Source: JAVMKJ01 sp031732875
GTDB taxonomy: Bacteria; Pseudomonadota; Gammaproteobacteria; Competibacterales; Competibacteraceae
Assembly: GCA_031732875.1 (NCBI GenBank)
Contig: JAVMKL010000123.1
Coordinates: 1 to 5,288, forward strand
DNA: 5,288 bases
Reading direction: 5' to 3'
Shown here in pieces: positions 1 through 4,858 of this stretch. The position numbers and the translations under genes are program-made. Position 1 is the first letter of the stretch, and every line of letters starts with the position of its first letter. The notes below the pieces were generated by a model that was given only the letters and a program-made list of their open reading frames with translations, made no database searches and was not told the origin of the DNA.

Positions 1-57
1 GTGGACGAATGGAGCAAATGGCCAGTGGTTGGGAACGAACAATGAAGTTTTACTCCC

Positions 58-129
58 CAAAAACCGCCGCAACTACTCCGGTATCCGCTCCTCCCGCTGC
101 TCCTCTCCGCCCCTCACCGCTAACGCCTC
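58..129 (-). repeat. Tail repeat copy A (C-terminal end of the 73-294 ORF)
   Basis: Read on the minus strand this encodes EALAVRGG-EEQREERIPE-stop-LRRFL, the C-terminal peptide that recurs three more times in the window (305-402, 1608-1687 and, inverted, 5007-5108). The last 36 nt differ from copy D at only three positions by eye. The in-frame TAG at 73-75 stands where the other copies have a CAG or CAA glutamine codon, so a single base change appears to have cut off LRRFL. Beyond it the frame stays open to the left edge of the window. The function of the repeat is unknown. Confidence 0.7.
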
Positions 130-294
130 GTCCGCCCGCCGGGCGGTGAGATCCACGATCACCTCCAGCCCGTTCGCCGCATCCACGGGGTCCAGCCGTA
201 CTACGAGATTCAACACCGCTTTCACCCAGTCGGGCGTGGCGGGATCGGCTATCAGCCGTTGCCATCGATCCGCCGCGTTCATCGGTCCCCCCAT
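73..294 (-). CDS. Small hypothetical protein carrying the tail repeat
   Basis: This encodes 73 residues that I do not recognise. The protein looks soluble and mostly helical, with no signal peptide or membrane segment. The N-terminal half (NAADRWQRLIADPATPDWVK, then a hydrophobic NLVVRLDPVDAANGLEVIVDL) has the composition of a real protein. The last 25 or so residues are tail copy A (EEQREERIPE), ended by a TAG where other copies read Gln, so the protein is probably shortened by LRRFL and whatever followed. Two starts are possible: ATG at 294, preceded by an in-frame TAG 3 nt upstream, or ATG at 282, with a G-rich stretch a few bases upstream that could act as ribosome binding site. It lies 21 nt downstream of the 316-528 ORF on the same strand and is probably cotranscribed with the metallopeptidase. 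It may be a paralogue of 316-528, since LE-x3-DL-x2-R-x-EA-x-AV resembles the equivalent part there. The role is unknown; an accessory or immunity-like partner would be speculation. Confidence 0.5.
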   Translation of the reverse strand: MGGPMNAADRWQRLIADPATPDWVKAVLNLVVRLDPVDAANGLEVIVDLTARRADEALAVRGGEEQREERIPE

Positions 295-304
295 CTACCG
301 CTCG

Positions 305-402
305 CAGGTACGGTTTCAGTTGCACCGGTATCCTTTCCTCACCCCCGGCCCAAAAGTCACCGCCGCCTCGCCCCGGACCGTCACGAGATCCAGCCACGGT
401 TC
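305..402 (-). repeat. Tail repeat copy B, frame-disrupted
   Basis: On the minus strand this gives EPWLDLVTVRGEAAVTFGPG in the frame of the 316-528 ORF, then GEERIPVQLKPYL in another frame. Together they match copy D (PWLDRVAVRSEAAVTLG, then EERIPAQLRRFL). The frame change falls at or near a run of five G (minus strand, about 339-345), consistent with an indel in that run. It is the most divergent copy: KPYL replaces RRFL. Confidence 0.6.
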
Positions 403-528
403 CAACTCCGGGGCGCGGGCGTAGTACAGGCGGAGGATGTCGCCCCGGTAGGTCCGCCTCGTGGCCTGAACCACGGGCGCGCTCGACTGGTTACGCCCGA
501 TGACGTCTATACGCTGTTTGGCGGCCAT
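316..528 (-). CDS. Small hypothetical protein, C-terminus probably frameshifted
   Basis: This encodes 70 residues with no family I recognise. It starts MAAKQRIDVIGRNQ and continues through TRRTYRGDILRLYYARAPEL into the tail repeat (EPWLDLVTVRGEAAVTFGPG). After that it reads GVRKGYRCN and stops at 316, whereas the conserved peptide EERIPVQLKPYL continues in a different frame. The native C-terminus was therefore probably longer and the present one is an indel product, or an assembly error in the G run. The ATG at 528 lies inside the 3' end of the metallopeptidase ORF (22 nt overlap) with no strong Shine-Dalgarno, so translation would depend on coupling to the upstream gene. There is no signal peptide or membrane helix. 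Function unknown; the gene order suggests a partner of the metallopeptidase, but nothing in the sequence proves it. Confidence 0.45.
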   Translation of the reverse strand: MAAKQRIDVIGRNQSSAPVVQATRRTYRGDILRLYYARAPELEPWLDLVTVRGEAAVTFGPGVRKGYRCN

Positions 529-1202
529 AGCAAACTACCCAAACTGCACGGGACTGTTGAGTGCCCGGACAACTGCGTACTGTCAGTCAGCCAATATGCC
601 AAGACATACAACAGAGGGATGCGGTCAGACCACCCCCCCGAGTATAGGCGGACAGGTTTGAGCAACACCTTGGCCATTGCCCGCTCGTTCGTCCCGTTGA
701 TCCCGAGCGATCGGCGGCCCAAGCCCCTCGCGTCCTCGACTTCCGCCGACGCGATCCCGAACCCCACGTCCCCGTCCGTGTGCATCTCGTTCCCCATCTG
801 CAGTTTGTTATGCATCAGCTCGTGGAAGATCACCGCACACTCCGTGACGTAGTCGGCACCGAACGCCGAGTCGTACACCTCCGAAACCGCCCCCAAGTCC
901 GTCTGCGCGTAGGACCCGCCGCCCCCCAAGGATATGCCGTTGCCTCGGAGCCGCCGTACGACGCTCCTTTCCTGGTTCCGGAGGATGAAGCAGCGGAGGT
1001 CGGTGTCCTTCAGATCGCCGGGGTGAAACGTCGGCTGGACCATCAGGAACTGAGAGGACGGGAATATTTCCAGCCACTGGCGGGTCACGCCCCGGAACAG
1101 GCGGAGCATCTCCGTCACAATAAGTTTTCTGCTGCCGTCGCTCATGTCGGTGTTGTCGACCAGCCGAAGGTTCAGGAATTGTATGCCGCTCGGACGTGCC
1201 AT
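507..1202 (-). CDS. Putative zinc metallopeptidase (zincin-like, HELMH)
   Basis: The product is 231 residues. The key feature is VIFHELMHNKLQ: an HExxH zincin motif at residues 127-131, preceded by hydrophobic residues as expected of the active-site helix. His127 and His131 would bind zinc and Glu128 would be the general base. The metzincin pattern HExxHxxGxxH is absent, so the third ligand is uncertain; His141 (EMH) or an acidic residue in TDGDVG (142-147) are candidates. A Gly-rich segment (GISLGGGGSYAQ, 89-100) precedes the motif. There is no signal peptide, so the protein is either cytosolic or exported by a non-Sec route. The ATG at 1202 has GAGG a few bases upstream. The C-terminus is suspicious: after LYSGGW (187-191) the composition changes, and a G7 tract lies exactly there (see findings). 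Two small ORFs follow on the same strand. I cannot assign a MEROPS family. A toxin or effector role is possible from the context but unproven. Confidence 0.65.
   Translation of the reverse strand: MARPSGIQFLNLRLVDNTDMSDGSRKLIVTEMLRLFRGVTRQWLEIFPSSQFLMVQPTFHPGDLKDTDLRCFILRNQERSVVRRLRGNGISLGGGGSYAQTDLGAVSEVYDSAFGADYVTECAVIFHELMHNKLQMGNEMHTDGDVGFGIASAEVEDARGLGRRSLGINGTNERAMAKVLLKPVRLYSGGWSDRIPLLYVLAYWLTDSTQLSGHSTVPCSLGSLLWPPNSV
633..639. repeat. Seven-base C/G homopolymer inside the metallopeptidase ORF
   Basis: There is a run of seven C on the plus strand (G7 in the coding sense) at about codon 189 of the 507-1202 ORF. Loss of one G would end the protein at the TGA at 587-589. Loss of two, or gain of one, would end it at the TGA at 625-627, immediately after the tract. 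Both outcomes remove the overlap with the next ORF. The run is either a slippage-prone site or a sequencing indel. Confidence 0.6.
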
Positions 1203-1240
1203 TTTAGCCTCGGAGGTTAGGAAGCGAGGATACGTGGGCT

Positions 1241-1534
1241 CTAGGACTCGTGGCGCCGGCCGTCGCGAACCAGACCAAACCGAGAGGGATCGTTAGGATG
1301 CGAATCAGCCCATGGCCGTCCGATCACACCCCCCAGCATCGTGCGTTGACTTGGGGTCCACCATTCATGGTCATGCTCCTGTCGACAGCAAAAGGATAGG
1401 AAATTCAGGATGTAAGAGTGACACCGGTTTTCGAGAAGGGCGCCACCTCCTACCTCTAGCAATTCCTTACCAGGCTCGATTGTCCATTCCATGGTTGGAA
1501 CACAACAGAATGATCTGTAGTCAATAGCACTCAA
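1241..1534 (-). CDS. Doubtful small ORF upstream of the metallopeptidase
   Basis: An open frame of 97 codons from TTG at 1534, or 83 from ATG at 1492, ends 38 nt before the metallopeptidase start. I see no Shine-Dalgarno at either start. The sequence (MEWTIEPGKELLEVGGGALL, later SYILNFLSFCC and WADSHPNDPSRFGLV) matches no family I recognise, and its Cys- and Trp-rich composition differs from the neighbours. Codon use is less GC-biased than in the core genes. It could be a small protein of the same module, the remains of a gene, or a chance frame in the leader of the metallopeptidase transcript. I lean slightly towards non-coding. Confidence 0.2.
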   Translation of the reverse strand: MSAIDYRSFCCVPTMEWTIEPGKELLEVGGGALLENRCHSYILNFLSFCCRQEHDHEWWTPSQRTMLGGVIGRPWADSHPNDPSRFGLVRDGRRHES

Positions 1535-1610
1535 TTAAAGCGTAGATTGTAAATATAAAAATACAAGTAATTTAATCAATAAATACCTTCACTTTTCCCT
1601 CAATGGTTTA
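1530..1610 (-). promoter_or_regulatory. AT-rich leader with possible promoter for the minus-strand metallopeptidase module
   Basis: This stretch of about 80 bp is overwhelmingly A/T in otherwise GC-rich DNA and contains no gene. On the minus strand TTGATT is followed after 16 bp by TATATT, a plausible sigma70 pair; an alternative -10 is TACAAT a few bases downstream. It lies between tail copy C and the leftward ORFs, where a promoter for them is needed. A region this AT-rich offers many chance matches, so the exact boxes are uncertain. It could also be a foreign insertion scar or a target for nucleoid silencing proteins. Confidence 0.35.
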
Positions 1611-1687
1611 GAGGAACCGCCGCAACTGCTTCGGTATCCGCTCCACCGCCCGCTCCTCCCCCACCCCCAACGTCACCGCTGCCTCGC
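1608..1687 (-). repeat. Tail repeat copy C (orphan gene 3' end)
   Basis: On the minus strand this reads GEAAVTLGVGEERAVERIP, then KQLRRFL and a TAA stop at 1608-1610. It is the same C-terminal peptide as copies A, B and D, here with an intact frame and stop but without a recognisable gene body: upstream of about 1688 the similarity ends and the DNA becomes the leader of the plus-strand SRAP gene. It is probably the stranded 3' end of a deleted or rearranged gene. It has the same orientation as copies A and B, so A and C flank the metallopeptidase module as direct repeats. Confidence 0.7.
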
Positions 1688-1775
1688 CGGCCGGCCGTCG
1701 GATGCGACGCCCACCGCGTTCGGCTATGCTTGATGGGGTAGAGTCCAGACAAGCGGCGGGAGGTAACCGGCAACG

Positions 1776-2453
1776 ATGTGCGGCCGTTTCGTGCAATGCG
1801 CCACCGGCGAGCGCCTGGCCACGCGGTTCCAGCTCGCCAGCCCGCCGGACCTCGCCCCGCGCTACAACGTCGCGCCGAGCCAGCCGATCGGTGCGGTTCG
1901 GATCGCGGGGGACGGCGGCCGGGAGTGGGTGGTGCTGCGCTGGGGTCTGGTGCCGGCCTGGGCGCCGGAACCCCGAACCGAGTACAGTACGATCAACGCC
2001 CGTGCCGAGACGGCGGCGGAAAAACCGGCCTACCGCCAGGCCTTCCGCCGGCGCCGCTGCCTGATCCCGGCCGACGGCTTCTACGAGTGGCGGAAAGTCG
2101 GCGCCCGCAAACAGCCGTACTGCATCGCCCCGACCGACGGCCGGCCGGTCGCCTTCGCCGGGCTGTGGGAGCGCTGGGAGCGGGACGGGCAGGTGCTGGA
2201 GTCCGGCACGATCCTGGTGACCCAGGCCAACGCGCTGCTGGCCCCGATCCACGACCGGATGCCGGTGATCCTGGACCCGGCGGATGAAGCGCGCTGGCTC
2301 GATCCCCGCATCACCGACCCGGCGGCTCTGCGCCCGCTGCTGGTCCCGTGTCCGCCCGAACGGCTGCGGTTGTGGCCGGTGGGGACGGCGGTGAACGCCG
2401 CGCGCCACGACGGCCCGGAATTGATGGCGCCGGTCGCGTTCCCGGCCGCCTGA
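1776..2453 (+). CDS. yedK: SRAP domain protein (YedK/HMCES-type abasic-site crosslinker)
   Basis: This 225-residue protein is the size of E. coli YedK and spans the whole SRAP domain. It begins MCGRF: after removal of Met1, Cys2 forms the thiazolidine crosslink to abasic sites in single-stranded DNA, shielding them from strand breakage and error-prone bypass. The other active-site positions known from YedK are visible: Asn31 in RYNVAPSQ, Asn74 in STINARAET, Glu104 in PADGFYEW and His159 in IHDRMPVIL. It is therefore probably functional. GGGAGG lies about 12 nt before the ATG, a slightly long spacing. MCGRF fixes the start, because Cys must be the second residue. The gene converges with the nnrU-like gene and is not in the LexA transcription unit. 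I found no GTAC-N4-GTRC box upstream, so SOS control is not evident although SRAP proteins are functionally linked to DNA damage. The 88 bp upstream (from 1688) must hold its promoter; TATGCT at about 1724 is a weak -10 candidate. Confidence 0.95.
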   Translation: MCGRFVQCATGERLATRFQLASPPDLAPRYNVAPSQPIGAVRIAGDGGREWVVLRWGLVPAWAPEPRTEYSTINARAETAAEKPAYRQAFRRRRCLIPADGFYEWRKVGARKQPYCIAPTDGRPVAFAGLWERWERDGQVLESGTILVTQANALLAPIHDRMPVILDPADEARWLDPRITDPAALRPLLVPCPPERLRLWPVGTAVNAARHDGPELMAPVAFPAA

Positions 2454-2559
2454 ACGGCTCGCTACCCCGCCCGCGCCACCGGCAGGTCCTCCCACCGGGT
2501 GGTGTAGACCGGCGAGCGGCGGTCCTGGCGCATGGCCCATCCCGGCCGGCTCCCCCGCT

Positions 2560-3249
2560 TCAGTACGGCCGCATCCCGAACAGGTAGGGATGCAGCACGA
2601 ACAGCAGCACGAACAGCCCCAGCCCCCACAGCGCCGGCCGCCGGAGTTCGGCCCAGGCCCAGCGCTGGCGCCCGGCCAGCAGCGCGGCGAACGGCAGGAA
2701 CGAGGTGACCTCGGCGAAGCGGCGCCAGCGCTCGCCCTCGGTCGCCGCCATCCGCCGGTCGAGGTGCCACGCGCCGCCCAGCGCGGTCAGCAGCAACCCG
2801 CCGAAGAACAGCAGCGCCGCCAGATCGCCGTTGGCCAGAATGTGGACCGCCGCCCACAGCCCGACTCCCCACATCACCGGGTGGCGGGTGACCCGCAGCA
2901 CGCCGCGGGCCGGCTCCGGCCGGTCGAGCGCGCCGGTCATTCCGGTCGCCGAGGGATTGGGGATCAGCACCCCGCCGGCGATCAGGATCAGGGCCAGCGG
3001 CACGACCAGCAACGGCAGGTGGCGCACGCCCGGACCGGGCGGCCACAGGTAAAGGTGGTGGGAAGCCTGGCTGTAGGCGGCGATCAGCGTCCCCAGGGTC
3101 AGCAGGGCGAGCAGCCCATACAGGATCTGGAAACCTTTCTCCCCCAGGCGGGCGACCAGCCAGCCGCGCGGTGGGGCGGCGGACAGGCCCAGGTGGCTCC
3201 CGGCGAAAGCGGCGCTGGCCAGCGCCGTCGCGACGAGCGCGGCGTCCAT
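2560..3249 (-). CDS. nnrU: NnrU family integral membrane protein
   Basis: This 229-residue polytopic membrane protein has about six hydrophobic segments: near 4-20, 39-59 (QILYGLLALLTLGTLIAAY), 78-97, 126-140, 143-160 and 206-224. Family marks are GSHLGLS near the N-terminus (His19) and VTRHPVMWGVGLWAAVHILANG (119-141), with the RHP motif (His123) and the following NGD typical of NnrU. NnrU was described as needed for denitrification and nitric oxide metabolism in alphaproteobacteria. The family is homologous to plant zeta-carotene isomerase Z-ISO, a heme-binding membrane enzyme, so heme or redox chemistry is conceivable. No denitrification gene lies in the window, so the substrate here is unknown. 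The ATG at 3249 lies 1 nt after the stop of the VOC gene, so the two are almost certainly cotranscribed and translationally coupled. The C-terminus (PYLFGMRPY) is a short tail after the last helix. Confidence 0.85.
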   Translation of the reverse strand: MDAALVATALASAAFAGSHLGLSAAPPRGWLVARLGEKGFQILYGLLALLTLGTLIAAYSQASHHLYLWPPGPGVRHLPLLVVPLALILIAGGVLIPNPSATGMTGALDRPEPARGVLRVTRHPVMWGVGLWAAVHILANGDLAALLFFGGLLLTALGGAWHLDRRMAATEGERWRRFAEVTSFLPFAALLAGRQRWAWAELRRPALWGLGLFVLLFVLHPYLFGMRPY

Positions 3250-3250
3250 C

Positions 3251-3646
3251 TCAGTGGGCCGCCGGCGTCTGGTAGGCGATCGCGCACAGCGTCGCGCCCT
3301 GCGGGTCTTGCAGCACGCAGAACCGGCCCACGTCGGGGATGTCTTCCGGCGGGCGCAGCAGTTTCCCGCCGAGGGCTTCCACCTGCCGGGCGATGGCGTC
3401 CACGTCGGCCACGGTGACGTAGACGCCCCAGGCCGGCGGCATCCCGGCGCATTCCGGCGGCAGGGCCATCATCCCGCCGACCGCTTCGCCGCCGACCTTG
3501 ACCAGCACGTAGCGCATCCCTTCGCCGGGATAGTCCTCGGTCTCCCAGCCGAACAGCGCGCCATAGAACCGTCGTGCGGCCGCGACGTCGGTGGTCATCA
3601 GTTCGTTCCAGCCAAACGCGCCGTGCTTCATCAGGTTTTCGTTCAT
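3251..3646 (-). CDS. VOC family (glyoxalase/bleomycin-resistance-like) protein
   Basis: The 131-residue protein has the two beta-alpha-beta-beta-beta modules of the vicinal oxygen chelate fold. The first runs from FGWNELMTTDVAAARRFYGA (11-30), followed by LFGW, to the Met-rich GGMMALPPE. The second runs from WGVYVTVADVDAIARQVEAL through GRFCVLQDPQGATLCAI. The W-N-E-L-x-T-x-D opening and the DPQGA ending are typical of the subgroup annotated as hydroxylase- or glyoxalase-like (COG3324-type). The substrate cannot be read from the sequence. The frame is open upstream to 3757, but I chose ATG at 3646: it is preceded by GAGG at suitable distance and directly precedes the domain, and a longer start would run into the umuD-like gene. 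It follows the umuD-like gene by 53 nt and abuts nnrU, so it is probably part of the same minus-strand unit, perhaps with partial termination between. Confidence 0.85.
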   Translation of the reverse strand: MNENLMKHGAFGWNELMTTDVAAARRFYGALFGWETEDYPGEGMRYVLVKVGGEAVGGMMALPPECAGMPPAWGVYVTVADVDAIARQVEALGGKLLRPPEDIPDVGRFCVLQDPQGATLCAIAYQTPAAH

Positions 3647-3687
3647 CGTCGTCGCCTCGTCGGTTTGAAAAAGAGGGAAAGGCAAGT

Positions 3688-3699
3688 CCCCGCGCGGGG
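3688..3699 (-). terminator. Weak hairpin after the umuD-like gene (possible attenuator)
   Basis: The perfect palindrome CCCCGCGCGGGG begins directly after the TGA of the umuD-like gene. On the minus strand it is followed by a pyrimidine-rich stretch ending in five T. The T run starts about 15 nt after the stem and the loop can only be GCGC, so this is not a classical intrinsic terminator. It may reduce read-through into the VOC and nnrU genes. Confidence 0.25.
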
Positions 3700-4191
3700 T
3701 CAGGCGGCAGCTCGTCCGGGCCACAGCCGGTGAATCACCCAGCGCGCCACGCCCCACAGGTCGGTCGCTTCGCCAGCGGACGCCGCGCGGTCGGCCGGCG
3801 GCGCATCCGGTTCCAGCACCAGGCGGCCGGCCGCGTCGCGGCCCAGGCGCCGCAGGGCGAATGCGCCGTCCACCACCGCCACCACGACGCTGCCGGCGGT
3901 GGGCGGCAGGGCGCGATCCACCACCAGCAAATCGCCGTCGCGGATGCCGGCCTCGCGCAGCGCGTCGCCCTGGACCCGCACGAAAAAGGTGCTCTCGGGG
4001 TGGCGGATCAGATGCTCGTCCAGGCTCAGGCGGCGCTCGACGTGGTCGTCGGCGGGCGACGGGAACCCGGCCGGCACCGGCGTGGCCAGCAGCGGCCAGC
4101 CCGGTTCCCGCCCCGGACCGGGCGCGGGCTCGGGTTCGAGCCGGGGCGGGAACGCCCGCGCGGGGACTCTTTCAACCGCGACGGCCACCAT
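3700..4191 (-). CDS. umuD: UmuD-like S24 protein lacking the Ser/Lys catalytic dyad
   Basis: The 163-residue protein closely follows E. coli UmuD from about residue 41: AGFPSPADDHVERRLSLDEH corresponds to CGFPSPAADYVEQRIDLNQL around the UmuD cleavage site, followed by LIRHPESTFFVRV, GDLLVVD, VVDGAF and a final WGVARWVIHRL. In active UmuD/LexA proteins the nucleophile is the Ser of GDSM and the general base a Lys 37 residues later. Here GDSM is GDAL (Ala77, codon GCG at 3961-3963) and the Lys position is Arg114 (CGG at 3850-3852). Self-cleavage as known for the family is therefore not expected, although the scissile-region Ala41-Gly42 remains. The first 35 residues are Pro-rich and unlike E. 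coli UmuD. I chose ATG at 4191 because GGAGG lies 8 nt upstream, inside the end of lexA; the open frame extends further but overlaps lexA completely. No umuC follows. It may be a constitutive UmuD'-like subunit, a substrate for trans-cleavage, or a regulator that dimerises with the LexA-like protein. Confidence 0.85.
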   Translation of the reverse strand: MVAVAVERVPARAFPPRLEPEPAPGPGREPGWPLLATPVPAGFPSPADDHVERRLSLDEHLIRHPESTFFVRVQGDALREAGIRDGDLLVVDRALPPTAGSVVVAVVDGAFALRRLGRDAAGRLVLEPDAPPADRAASAGEATDLWGVARWVIHRLWPGRAAA

Positions 4192-4196
4192 GCGCG

Positions 4197-4781
4197 TTAC
4201 CTCCGATAGTTGCGAACCAAACCGACCACCACCCCGAAGATCGCCAAACGCTCGCCGGGGCGCAGCACCGGATAGGCCGGATTGGCCGGCCGCAGCACGG
4301 CTTCCCCGTCCTCCACCGCCAGGGTCTTGAGGGTGAACTCGCCGTCCACCACGGCGATGACCACGTCGCCCGGCCGGGCCGGCGCGTCCCGCTCCACCAC
4401 CACCCGGTCGCCGGGGTGGATGCCGGCGTCCAACATCGAATCGCCGGCGACCGGCACCAGCACGGTGCGGGACGGATGGCGGACCAGCCAGGCGTCGATG
4501 GAACCCACCTCGCCGCCGTCGGCCAGCGCCGCCGGCAGCCCGGCCGGCACCGCCGCGTCGGCCAGCGGCCGGGCGAAGAAGCGCGCGGTCGGGGTCCAGC
4601 GCCCGGCGGGCGTGCGCACCAGAAAGCCCGCCGCCCGCAGCCGGTTGAGGACCTTGGCCACCGCCGAGCGGGAGGCCAGCCCCAGCACCGCCCGCAGCGC
4701 CTCGTAGGCCGGCAGGCTGCGCCAGCGGGCGTAGTAGTCCTGCAAGCGGGCTAGATAGGCGGCGTCGGCGGCTTTGGGCAT
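4197..4781 (-). CDS. lexA: LexA-like SOS repressor (S24 peptidase with N-terminal HTH)
   Basis: The 194-residue protein has the full LexA layout. The N-terminal winged helix-turn-helix covers about 5-68 (YYARWRSLPAYEALRAVLGL, then SRSAVAKVLNRLRAAGFLV). The linker has the cleavage site Ala80-Gly81 (AVPAGLPA). The C-terminal S24 domain has the nucleophile Ser115 in VAGDSMLDAG and the general base Lys152 in VDGEFTLKTL. The 37-residue distance equals that in E. coli LexA (119/156). It should bind DNA as a dimer, repress its own unit, and undergo RecA-stimulated self-cleavage after DNA damage. Its presumed operator (GTAC-AAAT-GTAC, 4795-4812) is not the E. coli CTGT-N8-ACAG box but resembles the GTAC-N4-GTRC boxes of the LexA2 class known in Pseudomonas putida and relatives, where lexA2 heads the imuA-imuB-dnaE2 cassette. 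That cassette is absent here; a umuD-like gene follows after 5 nt. The ATG at 4781 is preceded by GGAG... -poor sequence, so initiation strength is uncertain. A second, housekeeping LexA elsewhere in the genome is likely. Confidence 0.92.
   Translation of the reverse strand: MPKAADAAYLARLQDYYARWRSLPAYEALRAVLGLASRSAVAKVLNRLRAAGFLVRTPAGRWTPTARFFARPLADAAVPAGLPAALADGGEVGSIDAWLVRHPSRTVLVPVAGDSMLDAGIHPGDRVVVERDAPARPGDVVIAVVDGEFTLKTLAVEDGEAVLRPANPAYPVLRPGERLAIFGVVVGLVRNYRR
4200..4204 (-). promoter_or_regulatory. Ribosome binding site of the umuD-like gene, embedded in the lexA 3' end
   Basis: GGAGG is formed by the last two Arg codons of lexA (CGG AGG) just before its TAA, 8 nt from the ATG at 4191. 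It decides the start of the umuD-like ORF and ties its translation to ribosomes finishing lexA. Confidence 0.8.
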
Positions 4782-4794
4782 GGTGGAGCGCGTT

Positions 4795-4812
4795 AGAGTA
4801 CAAATGTACTCT
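4795..4812. promoter_or_regulatory. Probable LexA operator (GTAC-N4-GTAC palindrome)
   Basis: AGAGTACAAATGTACTCT is a palindrome with perfect 8-bp arms and a 2-bp centre, 13 bp upstream of the lexA ATG. It contains GTAC-AAAT-GTAC, matching the LexA2-type box GTAC-N4-GTRC. It lies directly downstream of the -10 box and covers the expected transcription start, ideal for autorepression. I saw no second copy of this box in the window. Confidence 0.85.
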
Positions 4813-4813
4813 C

Positions 4814-4842
4814 AATATAGGCGATGCCGACCGGACCGTCAA
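4814..4842 (-). promoter_or_regulatory. Sigma70-type promoter of the lexA-umuD-like unit
   Basis: On the minus strand, -35 TTGACG (4837-4842) and -10 TATATT (4814-4819) are separated by exactly 17 bp. Five of six -35 bases and five of six -10 bases match consensus, which is strong in DNA of this GC content. Transcription would start near 4807, inside the operator palindrome. Confidence 0.8.
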
Positions 4843-4858
4843 GCGGGGATGGTTGCGT

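Noticed and set aside
25..48. Similarity of the left-edge sequence (TTGGGAACGAACAATGAA) to the block next to tail copy D (ATGAAACCTGGGAAC, minus strand)
   Set aside because: The shared words are short and in different order, so common origin cannot be claimed from this window.
808..842. Metzincin assignment of the HELMH protein
   Set aside because: HExxH is present but the following Gly and third His of HExxHxxGxxH are not in place, so only the general zincin label is supported.
1981..1992. GTACAGTAC inside the SRAP gene as a LexA box
   Set aside because: The half sites are too close (no N4 spacer) and lie inside the coding sequence encoding the conserved EYSTIN segment.
2462..2533. Minus-strand micro-ORF of 23 codons (MRQDRRSPVYTTRWEDLPVA...)
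   Set aside because: The peptide looks protein-like and follows nnrU, but it is too short, lacks a clear ribosome binding site and matches nothing I recognise. It may be a remnant of a gene end.
2454..2559. Terminator between the convergent SRAP and nnrU genes
   Set aside because: Only short stems (for example GACCG with CGGTC near 2508-2525) without a following T run. Nothing convincing is visible.
2590..3417. Long plus-strand open frame opposite nnrU and the VOC gene
   Set aside because: Its Gln/Arg/Pro-rich composition is typical of the antisense of GC-rich genes, with no domain and no ribosome binding site.
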